A stretch of DNA of 64,000 bases from NCBI RefSeq assembly GCF_014645615.1, contig NZ_BMMB01000003.1:62001-126000 (forward strand). Direction: 5' to 3'. Source of the DNA: Paenibacillus hunanensis. GTDB taxonomy: Bacteria > Bacillota > Bacilli > Paenibacillales > Paenibacillaceae. Shown piece after piece: positions 26,587 to 35,547 of the stretch; position 1 is the stretch's first letter; each line of letters begins with the position of its first letter. Made by a program: the position numbers and the translations under genes. The notes under the pieces are model-generated. The model saw only the letters and a program-made list of their open reading frames with translations, made no database searches and was not told where the DNA came from.

Positions 26587-28278
26587 TTAGTCGATCAAAT
26601 CCGTTACTGCTCCTTTAGAAGCGGAGGAAACTAATTTCGCGTACTTACCGAGTACGCTGGATTTTACTTTAAGCGGGGGTTGCACCCAGGCTTTTGCTCG
26701 AGCGGCTAACTCTTCGTCAGATACCTCAACCCGTATCTCCTGGATATCACTATTAATCGTAATGATATCCCCATTTTGTAGCAAACCGATTGGCCCGCCT
26801 ACTTGCGCTTCAGGTGATACGTGACCGACTACAAAGCCATGCGAACCACCCGAGAATCGACCGTCTGTAATCAGAGCCACTTTCCCACCGAGTCCTTTGC
26901 CTACGATGAGTGCTGTAACGGAAAGCATCTCAGGCATACCCGGTCCACCCTTTGGACCGCAATAGCGGATGACCACAACGTCGCCTGCTTTAATTTCATC
27001 ATTCGTAATCGCTACTGTTGCTTCCTCTTCGCTATCGTACACTTTGGTCGGGCCAGAGAACTTCTGGATCTTCATGCCTGACATTTTGGCAACCGCGCCT
27101 TCTGGAGCGAGATTTCCACGAAGTACAACCAGTGGTCCATCTGGCTTCAGCGGATTGTTAAGCGGGCGTATAATCTCTTGATCATGTTGAAGTGGCGCAG
27201 CTTCCGCTAGGTTTTCGGCTAATGTTTTGCCGGTTACTGTAAGGCAATCTCCATGAAGCAATCCTTCAGCAAGCAGTAGCTTCATTACCCCTGAAACACC
27301 GCCAATATCATTCAAATCTTGCATAACATATTGACCACTTGGCTTCAGATCCGCCAAATGAGGAACACGCAAGCGAATACGTTCAAAATCGTCCAGCGTC
27401 AAATCGACTTCTACCGAGTGCGCAATAGCTAGCAAATGCAGAAACGCATTCGTTGATCCACCTAGAGCCATAACTACAGTGATCGCATTTTCAAATGCTT
27501 TCTTTGTCATAATGTCTCTTGGATAGATATCCTGTTCAAGCAGTGAAATGACCTGTTTACCAGCAGCTTCACATTCCAATGCTTTGTCTGCTGAGATCGC
27601 TGATGTGGAAGAAGAACCCGGTAAACACATGCCCATCGCTTCCGCAGCTGCTGCCATCGTATTCGCGGTATACATACCACCACAAGCACCCGGACCTGGG
27701 CAAACGCTACATTCGACCTTATGCAGCTGCTCATCTGTTATTTTCCCATCCTGATATTGACCTACGGCTTCAAAAGCGGAAACAATGTCCACCTTTTTAC
27801 CATCAAGATTCCCCGGTTGAATCGTTCCTCCGTATACGTATACAGAAGGAATGTTCATCCGCCCAATAGCCATCAGACAGGCAGGCGTATTCTTATCACA
27901 GCCACCGATCGCAACCACGCCGTCAAAACGCTCCGCTCCTGTCACAATTTCAATCGAATCTGCAATCGCTTCGCGACTCGGTAAGGAGAATAACATTCCT
28001 CCATGACCCATTGAGATTCCATCTGAAACGGTAATCGTATTAAAGATCAATGGAGCACCGCCATTATCACGTGCACCCTGCTTGGCTTTAACTGCTAGAT
28101 CATTGATATGCATATTACAAGGGGTTACCTCACTCCATGTACTCGCTATTCCGATCATTGGCTTTTTAAAATCCTCATCCTGAAAACCAACGGCACGCAG
28201 CATCGCTCGGTTCGGCACGCGGTTAGCCCCTTCACTGATTACCTTGCTTCGAATACGAAGATCCTTTTTATTTTCCAT
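26587..28278 (-). CDS. ilvD: Dihydroxy-acid dehydratase
   Basis: An iron-sulfur dehydratase of 563 residues. It converts 2,3-dihydroxy-isovalerate (and methylvalerate) to the 2-keto acids of valine and isoleucine synthesis. Cluster and active-site motifs are present: [59 protein letters not shown] and [20 protein letters not shown]. The length fits IlvD. Sugar-acid dehydratases of the IlvD/Edd family are an alternative, made worth considering by the FCD-type GntR gene directly upstream and the absence of other ilv genes. ATG 28278 follows GAGGAG by 8 nt. It is 17 nt behind the gntR gene and surely co-transcribed. Confidence 0.9.
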   Translation of the reverse strand: MENKKDLRIRSKVISEGANRVPNRAMLRAVGFQDEDFKKPMIGIASTWSEVTPCNMHINDLAVKAKQGARDNGGAPLIFNTITVSDGISMGHGGMLFSLPSREAIADSIEIVTGAERFDGVVAIGGCDKNTPACLMAIGRMNIPSVYVYGGTIQPGNLDGKKVDIVSAFEAVGQYQDGKITDEQLHKVECSVCPGPGACGGMYTANTMAAAAEAMGMCLPGSSSTSAISADKALECEAAGKQVISLLEQDIYPRDIMTKKAFENAITVVMALGGSTNAFLHLLAIAHSVEVDLTLDDFERIRLRVPHLADLKPSGQYVMQDLNDIGGVSGVMKLLLAEGLLHGDCLTVTGKTLAENLAEAAPLQHDQEIIRPLNNPLKPDGPLVVLRGNLAPEGAVAKMSGMKIQKFSGPTKVYDSEEEATVAITNDEIKAGDVVVIRYCGPKGGPGMPEMLSVTALIVGKGLGGKVALITDGRFSGGSHGFVVGHVSPEAQVGGPIGLLQNGDIITINSDIQEIRVEVSDEELAARAKAWVQPPLKVKSSVLGKYAKLVSSASKGAVTDLID

Positions 28279-28295
28279 ATGTGTCACTCCTCATT

Positions 28296-28961
28296 TTAAA
28301 GTATGTCGTATAGCTCCTGCATCGGACGAATAATGTTTTGTTTCATCAGCGTATGGGCTTCGTCGCTATTTTTATTTTCAAAAGCCTTAATGATCGCCTC
28401 GTGCTCCTCGATTGAAGCTAGTGTCGCTGTCATCGGTTGTTTTAAAAACACATATTTGAAGCGTCTGATATGAATCTGTAGAGAGGTATTGAACGTTGCT
28501 ACATAAGGATTATCGGAGAGCTCTACAATGTAATTATGAAATTGCTCGTCCACCTCCATTGCCTGATACACCTGTCCATTTTTAATTGCATTCGCAAATT
28601 CTGAATTAATAGATCTTAAGTTCTCAATTTGCTCTGGAACAATAATGGAAGCGGTGATTTCAGCTGCTAATGCTTGAAGAGCCGCCATCGTTGAATACAT
28701 TTTAAAAATATCATTCTTCTCAATGTTCGTTACTTTGGTTTCTTTTCCAGGGTGCATCGATACAAGACCTTGCACCTCAAGGAGTTGAAACGCTTCGCGA
28801 ACAGGAGTTCGACTCACTCCAAGCGACTCAGCCATTTCTGCGTCAATCAGCTTTTCACCTGGCTGTAAGGTTCCATCGATAATCCAGCGCTGAATCTGAG
28901 AAAGTGCCCTTTCCTTTGCGGACATGCGAACGGGCAAAGAAAAGTCTTTGGGAATTGGCAT
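28296..28961 (-). CDS. GntR-family regulator with FCD domain
   Basis: 221 residues. The N-terminal winged helix (MSAKERALSQIQRWIIDGTLQPGEKL, MAESLGVSRTPVREAFQLLEVQGLVSM) is followed by an all-helical FCD sensor domain (YSTMAALQALAAEI, EVDEQFHNYIVELSDNPYV, EEHEAIIKAFENKNSDEAHTLM). FCD regulators usually sense organic acids, often with a metal held by Asp and His residues such as those above. The ATG at 28961 is preferred because AAAAAGGA lies 8 nt upstream; an ATG at 28970 overlaps that site. It is the first gene of a two-gene unit with ilvD and sits behind a palindrome that is probably its own operator. Confidence 0.9.
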   Translation of the reverse strand: MPIPKDFSLPVRMSAKERALSQIQRWIIDGTLQPGEKLIDAEMAESLGVSRTPVREAFQLLEVQGLVSMHPGKETKVTNIEKNDIFKMYSTMAALQALAAEITASIIVPEQIENLRSINSEFANAIKNGQVYQAMEVDEQFHNYIVELSDNPYVATFNTSLQIHIRRFKYVFLKQPMTATLASIEEHEAIIKAFENKNSDEAHTLMKQNIIRPMQELYDIL

Positions 28962-28985
28962 CGTATTCATCCTTTTTGCAATTGT

Positions 28986-29013
28986 TATTGTATGCAATAT
29001 ATCGCATACAATA
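28986..29013. promoter_or_regulatory. 10-bp inverted repeat, probable GntR operator
   Basis: TATTGTATGC and GCATACAATA are perfectly inverted across an 8-nt spacer, just upstream of the gntR-ilvD unit. Half-sites of the TTGTATGC kind resemble those bound by FCD-type GntR repressors, so autoregulation is likely. Confidence 0.7.
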
Positions 29014-29081
29014 TTGAAAAGCAATAACTATTTCATTTTTGAATTATTGTATAAAATACTTCCAAATGAATAAGCAAAAAA

Positions 29082-29111
29082 ACAGCATTCTCTACAATTA
29101 TAGAATGCTGT
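29082..29111 (-). terminator. Terminator after the GNAT gene
   Basis: ACAGCATTCT at 29082-29091 pairs with AGAATGCTGT at 29102-29111. A seven-T run follows on the minus strand. Confidence 0.88.
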
Positions 29112-29214
29112 CTTATTTCCTGTTGCTTATGAGCTACAATTTTTTTGTGCACTATGAACAGTGTATCCGGTCTCAATCCTTTTATTCCCATTGAATGATG
29201 ATATTTCTTACAAT

Positions 29215-29634
29215 CTATTCATACACCATCACCCAATATTTCGCTCCAGGCTCTCCTTCTTCAATAACCGCCTTCCAGCCGCGCTTCTTATAAAAGCTCA
29301 ATGCGTGTTTATTTTCCGAGACACATTTTAACGTAACTGGTGTTCCTAGTTCGTCCACAGCGCGTTTGAGTAGCAGATCGCCAGCCCCTTTACCGGCATG
29401 AGCAGGATCTACAAACAAATGATGAATGAATCGGTTAGGAACATACAATGCAGTAAATCCGAGAATATCACCATTCTCCTCGGCAACAAAGATTTCCTCT
29501 TCTACTGTATCCCGGTCAAAATCATCAAGTGTCATTTCCTCTATATTCGCCCAATGAAAACTGCCACGACGAGAATTTAAGTAAATTTGTCTTAATTGTG
29601 GATAGTCCTGCATATTCGCTTTTCTAGTTAGCAT
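29215..29634 (-). CDS. GNAT-family N-acetyltransferase
   Basis: 139 residues. It opens with MLTRKANMQDYPQLRQIYL and carries the acetyl-CoA binding loop in LFVDPAHAGKGAGDLLLKRAV (Q/R-x-x-G-x-G/A type), then HALSFYKKRGWKAV. The ATG at 29634 has GAGGGGG upstream; a start 7 codons earlier is possible. The substrate is unknown. It lies 31 nt downstream of the MFS gene at 29666 on the same strand, so the two may be co-transcribed. Confidence 0.88.
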   Translation of the reverse strand: MLTRKANMQDYPQLRQIYLNSRRGSFHWANIEEMTLDDFDRDTVEEEIFVAEENGDILGFTALYVPNRFIHHLFVDPAHAGKGAGDLLLKRAVDELGTPVTLKCVSENKHALSFYKKRGWKAVIEEGEPGAKYWVMVYE

Positions 29635-29665
29635 TCGATCTAGCCCCCTCTTCACCTTGTATAAT

Positions 29666-30919
29666 TTATTCCTTGAACACTGTCAAAGATAGGACGCCTA
29701 TCCCTATAGAGATCAGTGTCATGACAAATATGCCTTCATTAAAATGACCCAATTGATCATGCAGATAGCCGATTAACAATGGCCCGGTTGCTCCAATCAG
29801 AAAGCCTACGTACTGCGACATCGCTGTCCATGAGCTAGCTTCTTCAGACGAGGATGTCATTTCGACTGGAAGCAGATTAAGTAGAGAAAATAGCATTCCC
29901 GACCCTACCCCACAAATGAATACAGCAATCCATAACGATGTCGAAAAGAACATCAGCAATAACCCCGTAGCCTGCATTATAGAAGACACCATAAGCCATA
30001 CTCGTCTTGAAGGCTGTCTTTTAAGAAGCTGCTGCACAATCGTACTGCTTGGAATTTGTATCCATGCGAACAGTGTAACCATTAGCCCGGCGTGAAGCTT
30101 GGATGCACCTGCTTCGATTAGCATCAGCGGTAACCAGCCTAAAATAGAATAAAACACAAGCGAGAGCATTCCGAATTGCACCGTGAGTATCCATGCTTTT
30201 CTGTTTCTCCAGGGTAGTGTTAATGCTTTCCCATATGAAGTACGCGAGGTCTGCTTCGAGCTGGAAGACTGCTGTCTTCGTATCGTCATCCATAGCGGCA
30301 CAGCCAGAATAACTGGGATTCCCCAGAATGCTAATGACATTTGCCATGAATGCAGCCCTTCCTTTAAAGGTGCGGTAAAACTCGATCCAAGGGCTGCACC
30401 CAGAGCTAGTGCCATAGAATAGATTGCAATCATAGAGGGTGCGCTAGCCGCCATATGCTTTTTAATAAAGCCAGATAGCAAAGGCCCCATCATCGCAATG
30501 CCAACACCAGATAACAATGTAGTGAGAAATAACAAGGAGATAGAATGGATAAACAGGCGTAAAACTAAGCTGCCTCCGATCAACATTAAGGAAAAGGCGA
30601 TCACTCGCTCAATACCTAGCTTTTCACTTACTTTCACCGAAAATGGAGCCAGTATGCCCATTATGAATACGGGAATCGAGACGAGTAAGCTGGATACCGC
30701 TCCGCTTAAACCAAGATCATGCTGAATATTGGCTAATACAGGGGCAATGGAAGAAACAACAGGTCTTAGATTGAGTGATGCCATAAACAGTGCAACAACA
30801 TATAGCCAGCGGTGTGCTACCTCATTCTTGTCTATAGGCAAACTCTGTAATGAAGATACACGATCAGGAGCTGCGTTCTTCGCGACTACTTGAAGAGTTG
30901 GGTTCGTATCGTTTCTCAT
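29666..30919 (-). CDS. MFS transporter, CynX/NimT-like
   Basis: 417 residues with 12 predicted membrane segments. Helix 1 has the NLRPVVSSIAPVLANIQHDLGL stretch characteristic of the CynX/NimT (cyanate, 2-nitroimidazole) branch. The first ~35 residues are a hydrophilic tail. These carriers move small, often toxic compounds, and the substrate here is unknown. The gene is divergent from a MocR regulator, and its promoter region carries the 73-nt block that also precedes the SDR gene at 38529. Control by that regulator is therefore probable. Confidence 0.87.
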   Translation of the reverse strand: MRNDTNPTLQVVAKNAAPDRVSSLQSLPIDKNEVAHRWLYVVALFMASLNLRPVVSSIAPVLANIQHDLGLSGAVSSLLVSIPVFIMGILAPFSVKVSEKLGIERVIAFSLMLIGGSLVLRLFIHSISLLFLTTLLSGVGIAMMGPLLSGFIKKHMAASAPSMIAIYSMALALGAALGSSFTAPLKEGLHSWQMSLAFWGIPVILAVPLWMTIRRQQSSSSKQTSRTSYGKALTLPWRNRKAWILTVQFGMLSLVFYSILGWLPLMLIEAGASKLHAGLMVTLFAWIQIPSSTIVQQLLKRQPSRRVWLMVSSIMQATGLLLMFFSTSLWIAVFICGVGSGMLFSLLNLLPVEMTSSSEEASSWTAMSQYVGFLIGATGPLLIGYLHDQLGHFNEGIFVMTLISIGIGVLSLTVFKE

Positions 30920-30953
30920 GCAATTGGCTTCTTTCTATCAGAATTGGATTTGG

Positions 30954-31026
30954 CATGATTTATAGTAGCATGATATATTGGTTTTCATTAGATCCACTTC
31001 ATACACATTTTTACCATACCACTTTA
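30954..31026. promoter_or_regulatory. 73-nt promoter/operator block, copy 1 (MocR-type)
   Basis: Aligned without gaps to 39439-39511, it is identical at 57 of 73 positions. On the minus strand it ends in a -10-like TACTAT (plus-strand 30962-30967) for the MFS gene. Upstream are TGG-containing half-sites 25 nt apart (AGTGGTATG and AGTGGATC), as direct repeats like those bound by MocR/GabR proteins. It also abuts the ribosome binding site of the mocR gene, so it can serve autoregulation. Confidence 0.75.
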
Positions 31027-31044
31027 GAGTGAAAGGAGAACTCT

Positions 31045-32445
31045 ATGCATTCCGAACAAAATGAAACGAAGACTCGGCAGGTCTATTCGTGGATCAGAGA
31101 GCGAATCATGCAAGGTATTTACAAAGCAGGCACCTCTCTTCCCTCTACGCGAGAATTAGCCAAAGAACTTGGAGCCTCACGAGCCTTAATTGTAGAGGTG
31201 TATGAGCAATTAATAGCTGAAGGATTTCTGGAAGGCAAGCAAGGCGCAGGAACCTTTGTAAAGGATATAGGTGCAATGAGAACGATGCAAACGATTCAGC
31301 TGCATTCGGAGGGAAAGCTCAATGAGCATAAGCACGTCGCTCCCGCTCGTGAAGATCGCCTAGACGAGATCGATTTTCGACCTAGCTTTCCTGCGCTGGA
31401 ATATGCACCTTTGCAAAAGTGGAAAAGAGCTGAGCTGGACGTGTACCATGACCTCCCTGCATCGATGCTGGGATATCAGGAGGATCTAGCTGGTGATATA
31501 GGGCTGCGTCAGGCTATCTGTGATCATCTTCTTCATATCAAAGGTCTTCACTGTCTACCCGAGCAAATTATCATTACAGCGGGTGCAACTCAGGCGTTCT
31601 CAATACTTAGCAGGCTGTTATTAACGCCTGACAAAGCGATTGCGATCGAAGATCCAACCGCAACATTTATTCATAACATCTTTGCTAAAACGAAGGCGCA
31701 GGTGATCCCCGTACCTGTCGATCAGGACGGTCTATGTGTAGAGCAATTGCCTACCGATGTGACTCCCCAATGTATCTTTGTCACACCTTCTCATCAATTT
31801 CCGTTTGGCAGTATTTTATCGATCAGTAGACGGCTCCAATTGCTGGATTACGCTCGCAGCACGGGGGCTTATATTATAGAGGATGATTATGATAGCGAGT
31901 TCCGTTATGGAGGTATGCCTGTTCATACGCTGCGCGAGCTTGATAGCGAGCGTGTCGTCTATGTAGGGACGTTTAGTAAGAATCTGTTCCCTGCACTACG
32001 AATCGGTTATATGATTGCTCCACAGCAACTGATCGAGCCGATTATACAGCTCAAGCGTACTGCTGATATGCACGGTGCGACATTGCCGCAATTGACCCTG
32101 GCTCGCTTTATGAACGAAGGACATTTGAAACGCCATATTTTACGAATGAAACGTATTTATCATAAACGCAGAACGCATCTGATTCAGACGCTAAAAAACA
32201 CCTTTGGAGATAAGGTTCAGATTACCGGTGACGCAGCAGGTTTACATCTTATCGCAACCTGGTCAGGGCATCATGCTAACCTGTTAACCGCAATGGAGCT
32301 GGAGCAGCATCGTATCAAAATCTATCCCGCCGAACGCTATACGATTCGCAAGGATCAGTACAATAACAGCCTTATTATGGGCTTCGGCAATGTGAATGAA
32401 GCTAAAATGTCCGAAGGCATTCAGACGCTGGCGTCATTTATATAG
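31045..32445 (+). CDS. MocR-family regulator (GntR helix-turn-helix fused to aminotransferase domain)
   Basis: 466 residues, the normal size of a MocR/GabR/PdxR protein. Residues 8-75 form the winged helix (RIMQGIYKAGTSLPSTRELAKELGASRALIVEVYEQL). Residues ~110-466 form a fold-type I aminotransferase domain: ITAGATQAFSILSRLLL, the conserved IEDDYDSEFRY, and the PLP-binding lysine in GTFSKNLFPALRIGY. These regulators sense PLP or an amino compound and bind direct repeats. GAAAGGAG precedes the ATG. It is divergent from the MFS gene, and the matching block at 39439 suggests a second target. Confidence 0.93.
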   Translation: MHSEQNETKTRQVYSWIRERIMQGIYKAGTSLPSTRELAKELGASRALIVEVYEQLIAEGFLEGKQGAGTFVKDIGAMRTMQTIQLHSEGKLNEHKHVAPAREDRLDEIDFRPSFPALEYAPLQKWKRAELDVYHDLPASMLGYQEDLAGDIGLRQAICDHLLHIKGLHCLPEQIIITAGATQAFSILSRLLLTPDKAIAIEDPTATFIHNIFAKTKAQVIPVPVDQDGLCVEQLPTDVTPQCIFVTPSHQFPFGSILSISRRLQLLDYARSTGAYIIEDDYDSEFRYGGMPVHTLRELDSERVVYVGTFSKNLFPALRIGYMIAPQQLIEPIIQLKRTADMHGATLPQLTLARFMNEGHLKRHILRMKRIYHKRRTHLIQTLKNTFGDKVQITGDAAGLHLIATWSGHHANLLTAMELEQHRIKIYPAERYTIRKDQYNNSLIMGFGNVNEAKMSEGIQTLASFI

Positions 32446-32552
32446 CTTGGTGAGCCGCGCAGTTAAGTTACATCTACTCATTATAAATACTCATTATAGA
32501 AAAAGAGGAAGGGTCTATGTCCTTCCTCCTGTATCGCTTGAATAACTCCATA

Positions 32553-33389
32553 TTAGATACTTACAATAATAACTCCGCATAGAATAATGCCAATACCCAT
32601 CCACTGTGTCTTGATCAGCTTTTCCTTCAAAATCCAGCCAGCCATCAATATTGTAATGACACTATACAAGGAAGTAAGGGCCGTCGTGCTTGTCGTATAA
32701 TCTACCGCTTGTCCCTTATTAAATGAAAGCAGCGCTCCGGTATCGAGCAGTGCGGCTACAACCAGAATCATGCCAGTAGACAGGCTTATGCGTGGGAATT
32801 GAATTCCTTTCACACGTATCAGTAGAAGCGTACAGAAAAATTGTACGATCCGCGTAATCAGCACCGGAAGAATCACACCTAAATAGGGCGTAATGAAGCC
32901 GATTGCCCAGAAATAAATTCCCATACATATAGAGGCAATAACAGCTTCCGGTATGCCGGCTAATGTTACCTGTTGTCTATTGCTTTGAATCGATCTTGTT
33001 ACGGTCAATACTCCTACGATCAACAGGACTACCCCGACAATGGAGTTGAAGGGTAAACGCTCACCGCCTGCAAAAGCAAGCATTGCAGTCACTACAGCAA
33101 ATCCCGATCCAATCGGCGAAACGATGGACAATGTCCCCTTTTCAAAGGCTCGGTATAACAATAACGTACCTACAAAATTGACTACACTGATGCCGATCAT
33201 GCTCATCCACACTAAGGGTAGAGCATCTGGTGTAGAAGTCGATTGGATAAGAATATACCCACCCAGCAAAAGTGAAGCGATGAACTGTATTCCAAGCAAA
33301 GCAGGCAAGGTTTGAAGCTTTCGCGTGGCCTGAGTAACTATAAAATCGGATAGTCCAAAGCAAAGTGCTGCAATCAGACCAAATATCAT
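32553..33389 (-). CDS. EamA/DMT-family permease
   Basis: 278 residues with ten membrane segments in two EamA halves. The first half contains MIFGLIAALCFGLSDFIV and LLLYRAFEKGTLSIVSPIGSGFAVV. The second contains TSTTALTSLYSVITILMAGWILKEKL. Such proteins export metabolites or amino acids. GGAGGAGC precedes the ATG. It starts 47 nt behind the membrane protein gene at 33437 and probably shares its transcript. Confidence 0.87.
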   Translation of the reverse strand: MIFGLIAALCFGLSDFIVTQATRKLQTLPALLGIQFIASLLLGGYILIQSTSTPDALPLVWMSMIGISVVNFVGTLLLYRAFEKGTLSIVSPIGSGFAVVTAMLAFAGGERLPFNSIVGVVLLIVGVLTVTRSIQSNRQQVTLAGIPEAVIASICMGIYFWAIGFITPYLGVILPVLITRIVQFFCTLLLIRVKGIQFPRISLSTGMILVVAALLDTGALLSFNKGQAVDYTTSTTALTSLYSVITILMAGWILKEKLIKTQWMGIGIILCGVIIVSI

Positions 33390-33436
33390 AATATTGCTCC
33401 TCCAGAGTTCACTTTCTGTCTATGTATCCGAGTTGC

Positions 33437-34363
33437 TTATGCTTGATACTTATGCTCGAATACCTTCTTTTCCATAAGCTTGTATAACAGAACCAGGCTA
33501 AGCATAAATAGACTTGCACAAAATACAAAAAGGGGTAAAAGCTCCACCTTATCGATAGGAAAGATAAAGGTCAATAATGGTATAGCGTACAGCGCAGGAA
33601 TCCGTATATGAAAAAGGCGTGATATCACGATAATGCTAAGCATATCGATCAACGTAGCTAACAGCTGCGAATCCAGCTCTAAGAGCATAGTCGTACCTAT
33701 CGTTGCAGACAGCGTTAGTGTAAGAACCTGCTTACCTGCTATTTTGACCGAGTAGCTTTGCTTTTGAAGTGATTCATACACCACGACAAAAAGAGGAGGA
33801 ATCACCGCCAGCTGTTCATTTCCCATTATCCAGCAAATACCAAGCCAGCATAATGCAATGGCTAGAAAAATGATCATGTACTTGTATTGGATCATCGAGC
33901 TTGCCGGGAGATTCTTATGAAGCTGGAGCACTACTACTACAGCCATCAGGATCAGTGTGAAACTCAGGACAATCCATACCAATCCCCCGTCCTCTGTATG
34001 TACAGCGAGTGGCAATAGTCCTGTAGCAATAGCGGGTGCAAAATTAGAACGTATCGCTCGTAGAAACAACATCATCGCGATTAGAGTAAGGATTACTTTA
34101 ACCGTAAAAGCGATCTGGAACTGATTTATGATCAGACCCATCATAGCGGTAACCGTCGGTGCAATGAAGATTACAGACGGACGTCTGATCCATCCCGGCT
34201 CTCTATAGACCCACATCGCAATGGCCATCGCTGCAACCTCAGGTAAAATAATCTCTGAACGTTGCAAAAACTCAGCCAGCCCTACCATGAATAGAATGAA
34301 TGTTATGGCTATAACGTAAGCTATCCTGCCGGGTTGATATGATTTAGAATCTACTGCATTCAT
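33437..34363 (-). CDS. Multi-spanning membrane protein of unknown function
   Basis: 308 residues with about nine or ten hydrophobic segments and no periplasmic domain. MWVYREPGWIRRPSVIFIAPTVTAM and AIRSNFAPAIATGLLPLAVH are its most distinctive stretches. The general plan recalls HPP-like or small permease proteins, but I do not recognise a named family. The ATG at 34363 follows GAGGAG, so the 5 upstream codons are not used. It is co-oriented with and close to the EamA permease. Confidence 0.75.
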   Translation of the reverse strand: MNAVDSKSYQPGRIAYVIAITFILFMVGLAEFLQRSEIILPEVAAMAIAMWVYREPGWIRRPSVIFIAPTVTAMMGLIINQFQIAFTVKVILTLIAMMLFLRAIRSNFAPAIATGLLPLAVHTEDGGLVWIVLSFTLILMAVVVVLQLHKNLPASSMIQYKYMIIFLAIALCWLGICWIMGNEQLAVIPPLFVVVYESLQKQSYSVKIAGKQVLTLTLSATIGTTMLLELDSQLLATLIDMLSIIVISRLFHIRIPALYAIPLLTFIFPIDKVELLPLFVFCASLFMLSLVLLYKLMEKKVFEHKYQA

Positions 34364-34627
34364 ATGCTCTCCTCTCATTCCAACGTCAAGCCTGTTATTG
34401 CTAGATCATAGCTAGGATGGATATCTAGTTTGAATTTGTACAGCATGCTGTTACATTTATGCTAACATGAACATTTTGAATGGTTTAAGTACCACTAAGC
34501 GCCGTTTTCTTCATACCAATTTGCCGCTCTTTACTAGCAAGAGAATCCCTTTCCCCTCCTTACATCTGCTCCTCAGATTACCATCCACCTGCACACCAGC
34601 TATGACGAGATATAACGACATACTAAA

Positions 34628-34650
34628 AAGCCGCTACATCATAGCGGCTT
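34628..34650 (-). terminator. Terminator after the DinB gene
   Basis: AAGCCGCTA and TAGCGGCTT are perfectly inverted with a 5-nt loop. On the minus strand TTT follows the stem. It lies 38 nt beyond the stop of the gene at 34689. Confidence 0.8.
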
Positions 34651-34688
34651 GAATGTGAATATATGCTTACCGATCATTGCGAGCCTAG

Positions 34689-35216
34689 TTAACGCTTATT
34701 CAAAATCCCCAAATATGCAATCCAGGGGCCTACATCATCTCTGTACCTTTCCGACATCACCCTAACGATCTGTGCCATATGTGTAAAATCGTGAACTACC
34801 CACGCCGATAAAAGTTCTCTTAGCTTCACGCTTCCGAACTCGGGATGTAAGCCGATCTTTTCTAAATCAGGGTTGGCTTGAATAAGATCTTTGAGGATAG
34901 AGATATTGCTCATTCTAATGCTTTTGAACTCTTGCAATGCTTCATCCACAGTACGCACTGAATTTCTTTTCAAATGCGAGAACCGATCGAATGCAGGAAA
35001 TCGGCTCTCTTCCCCTTGCATCACAATAGCTTCTACTCTTGGAATCCAGTTATATTTCTCTGCTTCAATAAAATGTTCAACTACTTCGTATGCATTCCAC
35101 GTGCCTTCACCCTCATTACTTTGTAGCCATGCCTCTGACAAGCCTGCTAAAAAAGATTCCAATGTTTGTGGCGTACGTTCCAAAATCTCAATAGCCTCTG
35201 GTAAACGAAAATTCAT
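34689..35216 (-). CDS. DinB-family (DinB_2) protein
   Basis: 175 residues, a four-helix bundle of the DinB/YfiT superfamily. The histidines that hold a divalent metal are visible in [16 protein letters not shown] and [16 protein letters not shown]. Family members include thiol transferases such as bacillithiol S-transferase, as well as many of unknown role, so a thiol-dependent detoxification function is possible. ATG 35216 follows GAGGAG; ten upstream codons lack a better site. Confidence 0.85.
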   Translation of the reverse strand: MNFRLPEAIEILERTPQTLESFLAGLSEAWLQSNEGEGTWNAYEVVEHFIEAEKYNWIPRVEAIVMQGEESRFPAFDRFSHLKRNSVRTVDEALQEFKSIRMSNISILKDLIQANPDLEKIGLHPEFGSVKLRELLSAWVVHDFTHMAQIVRVMSERYRDDVGPWIAYLGILNKR

Positions 35217-35547
35217 GTTAATGCACTCCTCTCCAATCAAATACATTTCATAAATCGATCAATTACATATTACTATCGCTTGTATAATATCTTCTTTGGC
35301 GTTTATCTGTGTTCCTCCTTTTCTCTCTCCTTATCAATACATGTCACGTTATTGGAAAACATTTGCGATGCCAGGCAACAAGCATAGCTCTAATGGGTCT
35401 TGTACAAAAAACGAAATAGACCTAAGTCCAGTACCTTCTCCATCCGCAGTCAAGGTCTGTAATCCGTCCTTGGACAAGTGTATATTTATTTCGCAATTGG
35501 TATATTTCTTGAGTGACATATTATCCAGTCGGAAGGGGAACAGGTCA
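35217..35547. other. Promoter region between dinB-type and DJ-1-type genes
   Basis: 331 nt between divergent genes. The reading frame of the DJ-1-type gene stays open back to 35296, but no ribosome binding site or conserved protein sequence supports translation of that part. Confidence 0.4.

Noticed and set aside
35296..35547. N-terminal extension of the DJ-1 protein (84 codons)
   Set aside because: No ribosome binding site at the first start, and the sequence is not protein-like until the membrane anchor. GTG 35548 has a good site.
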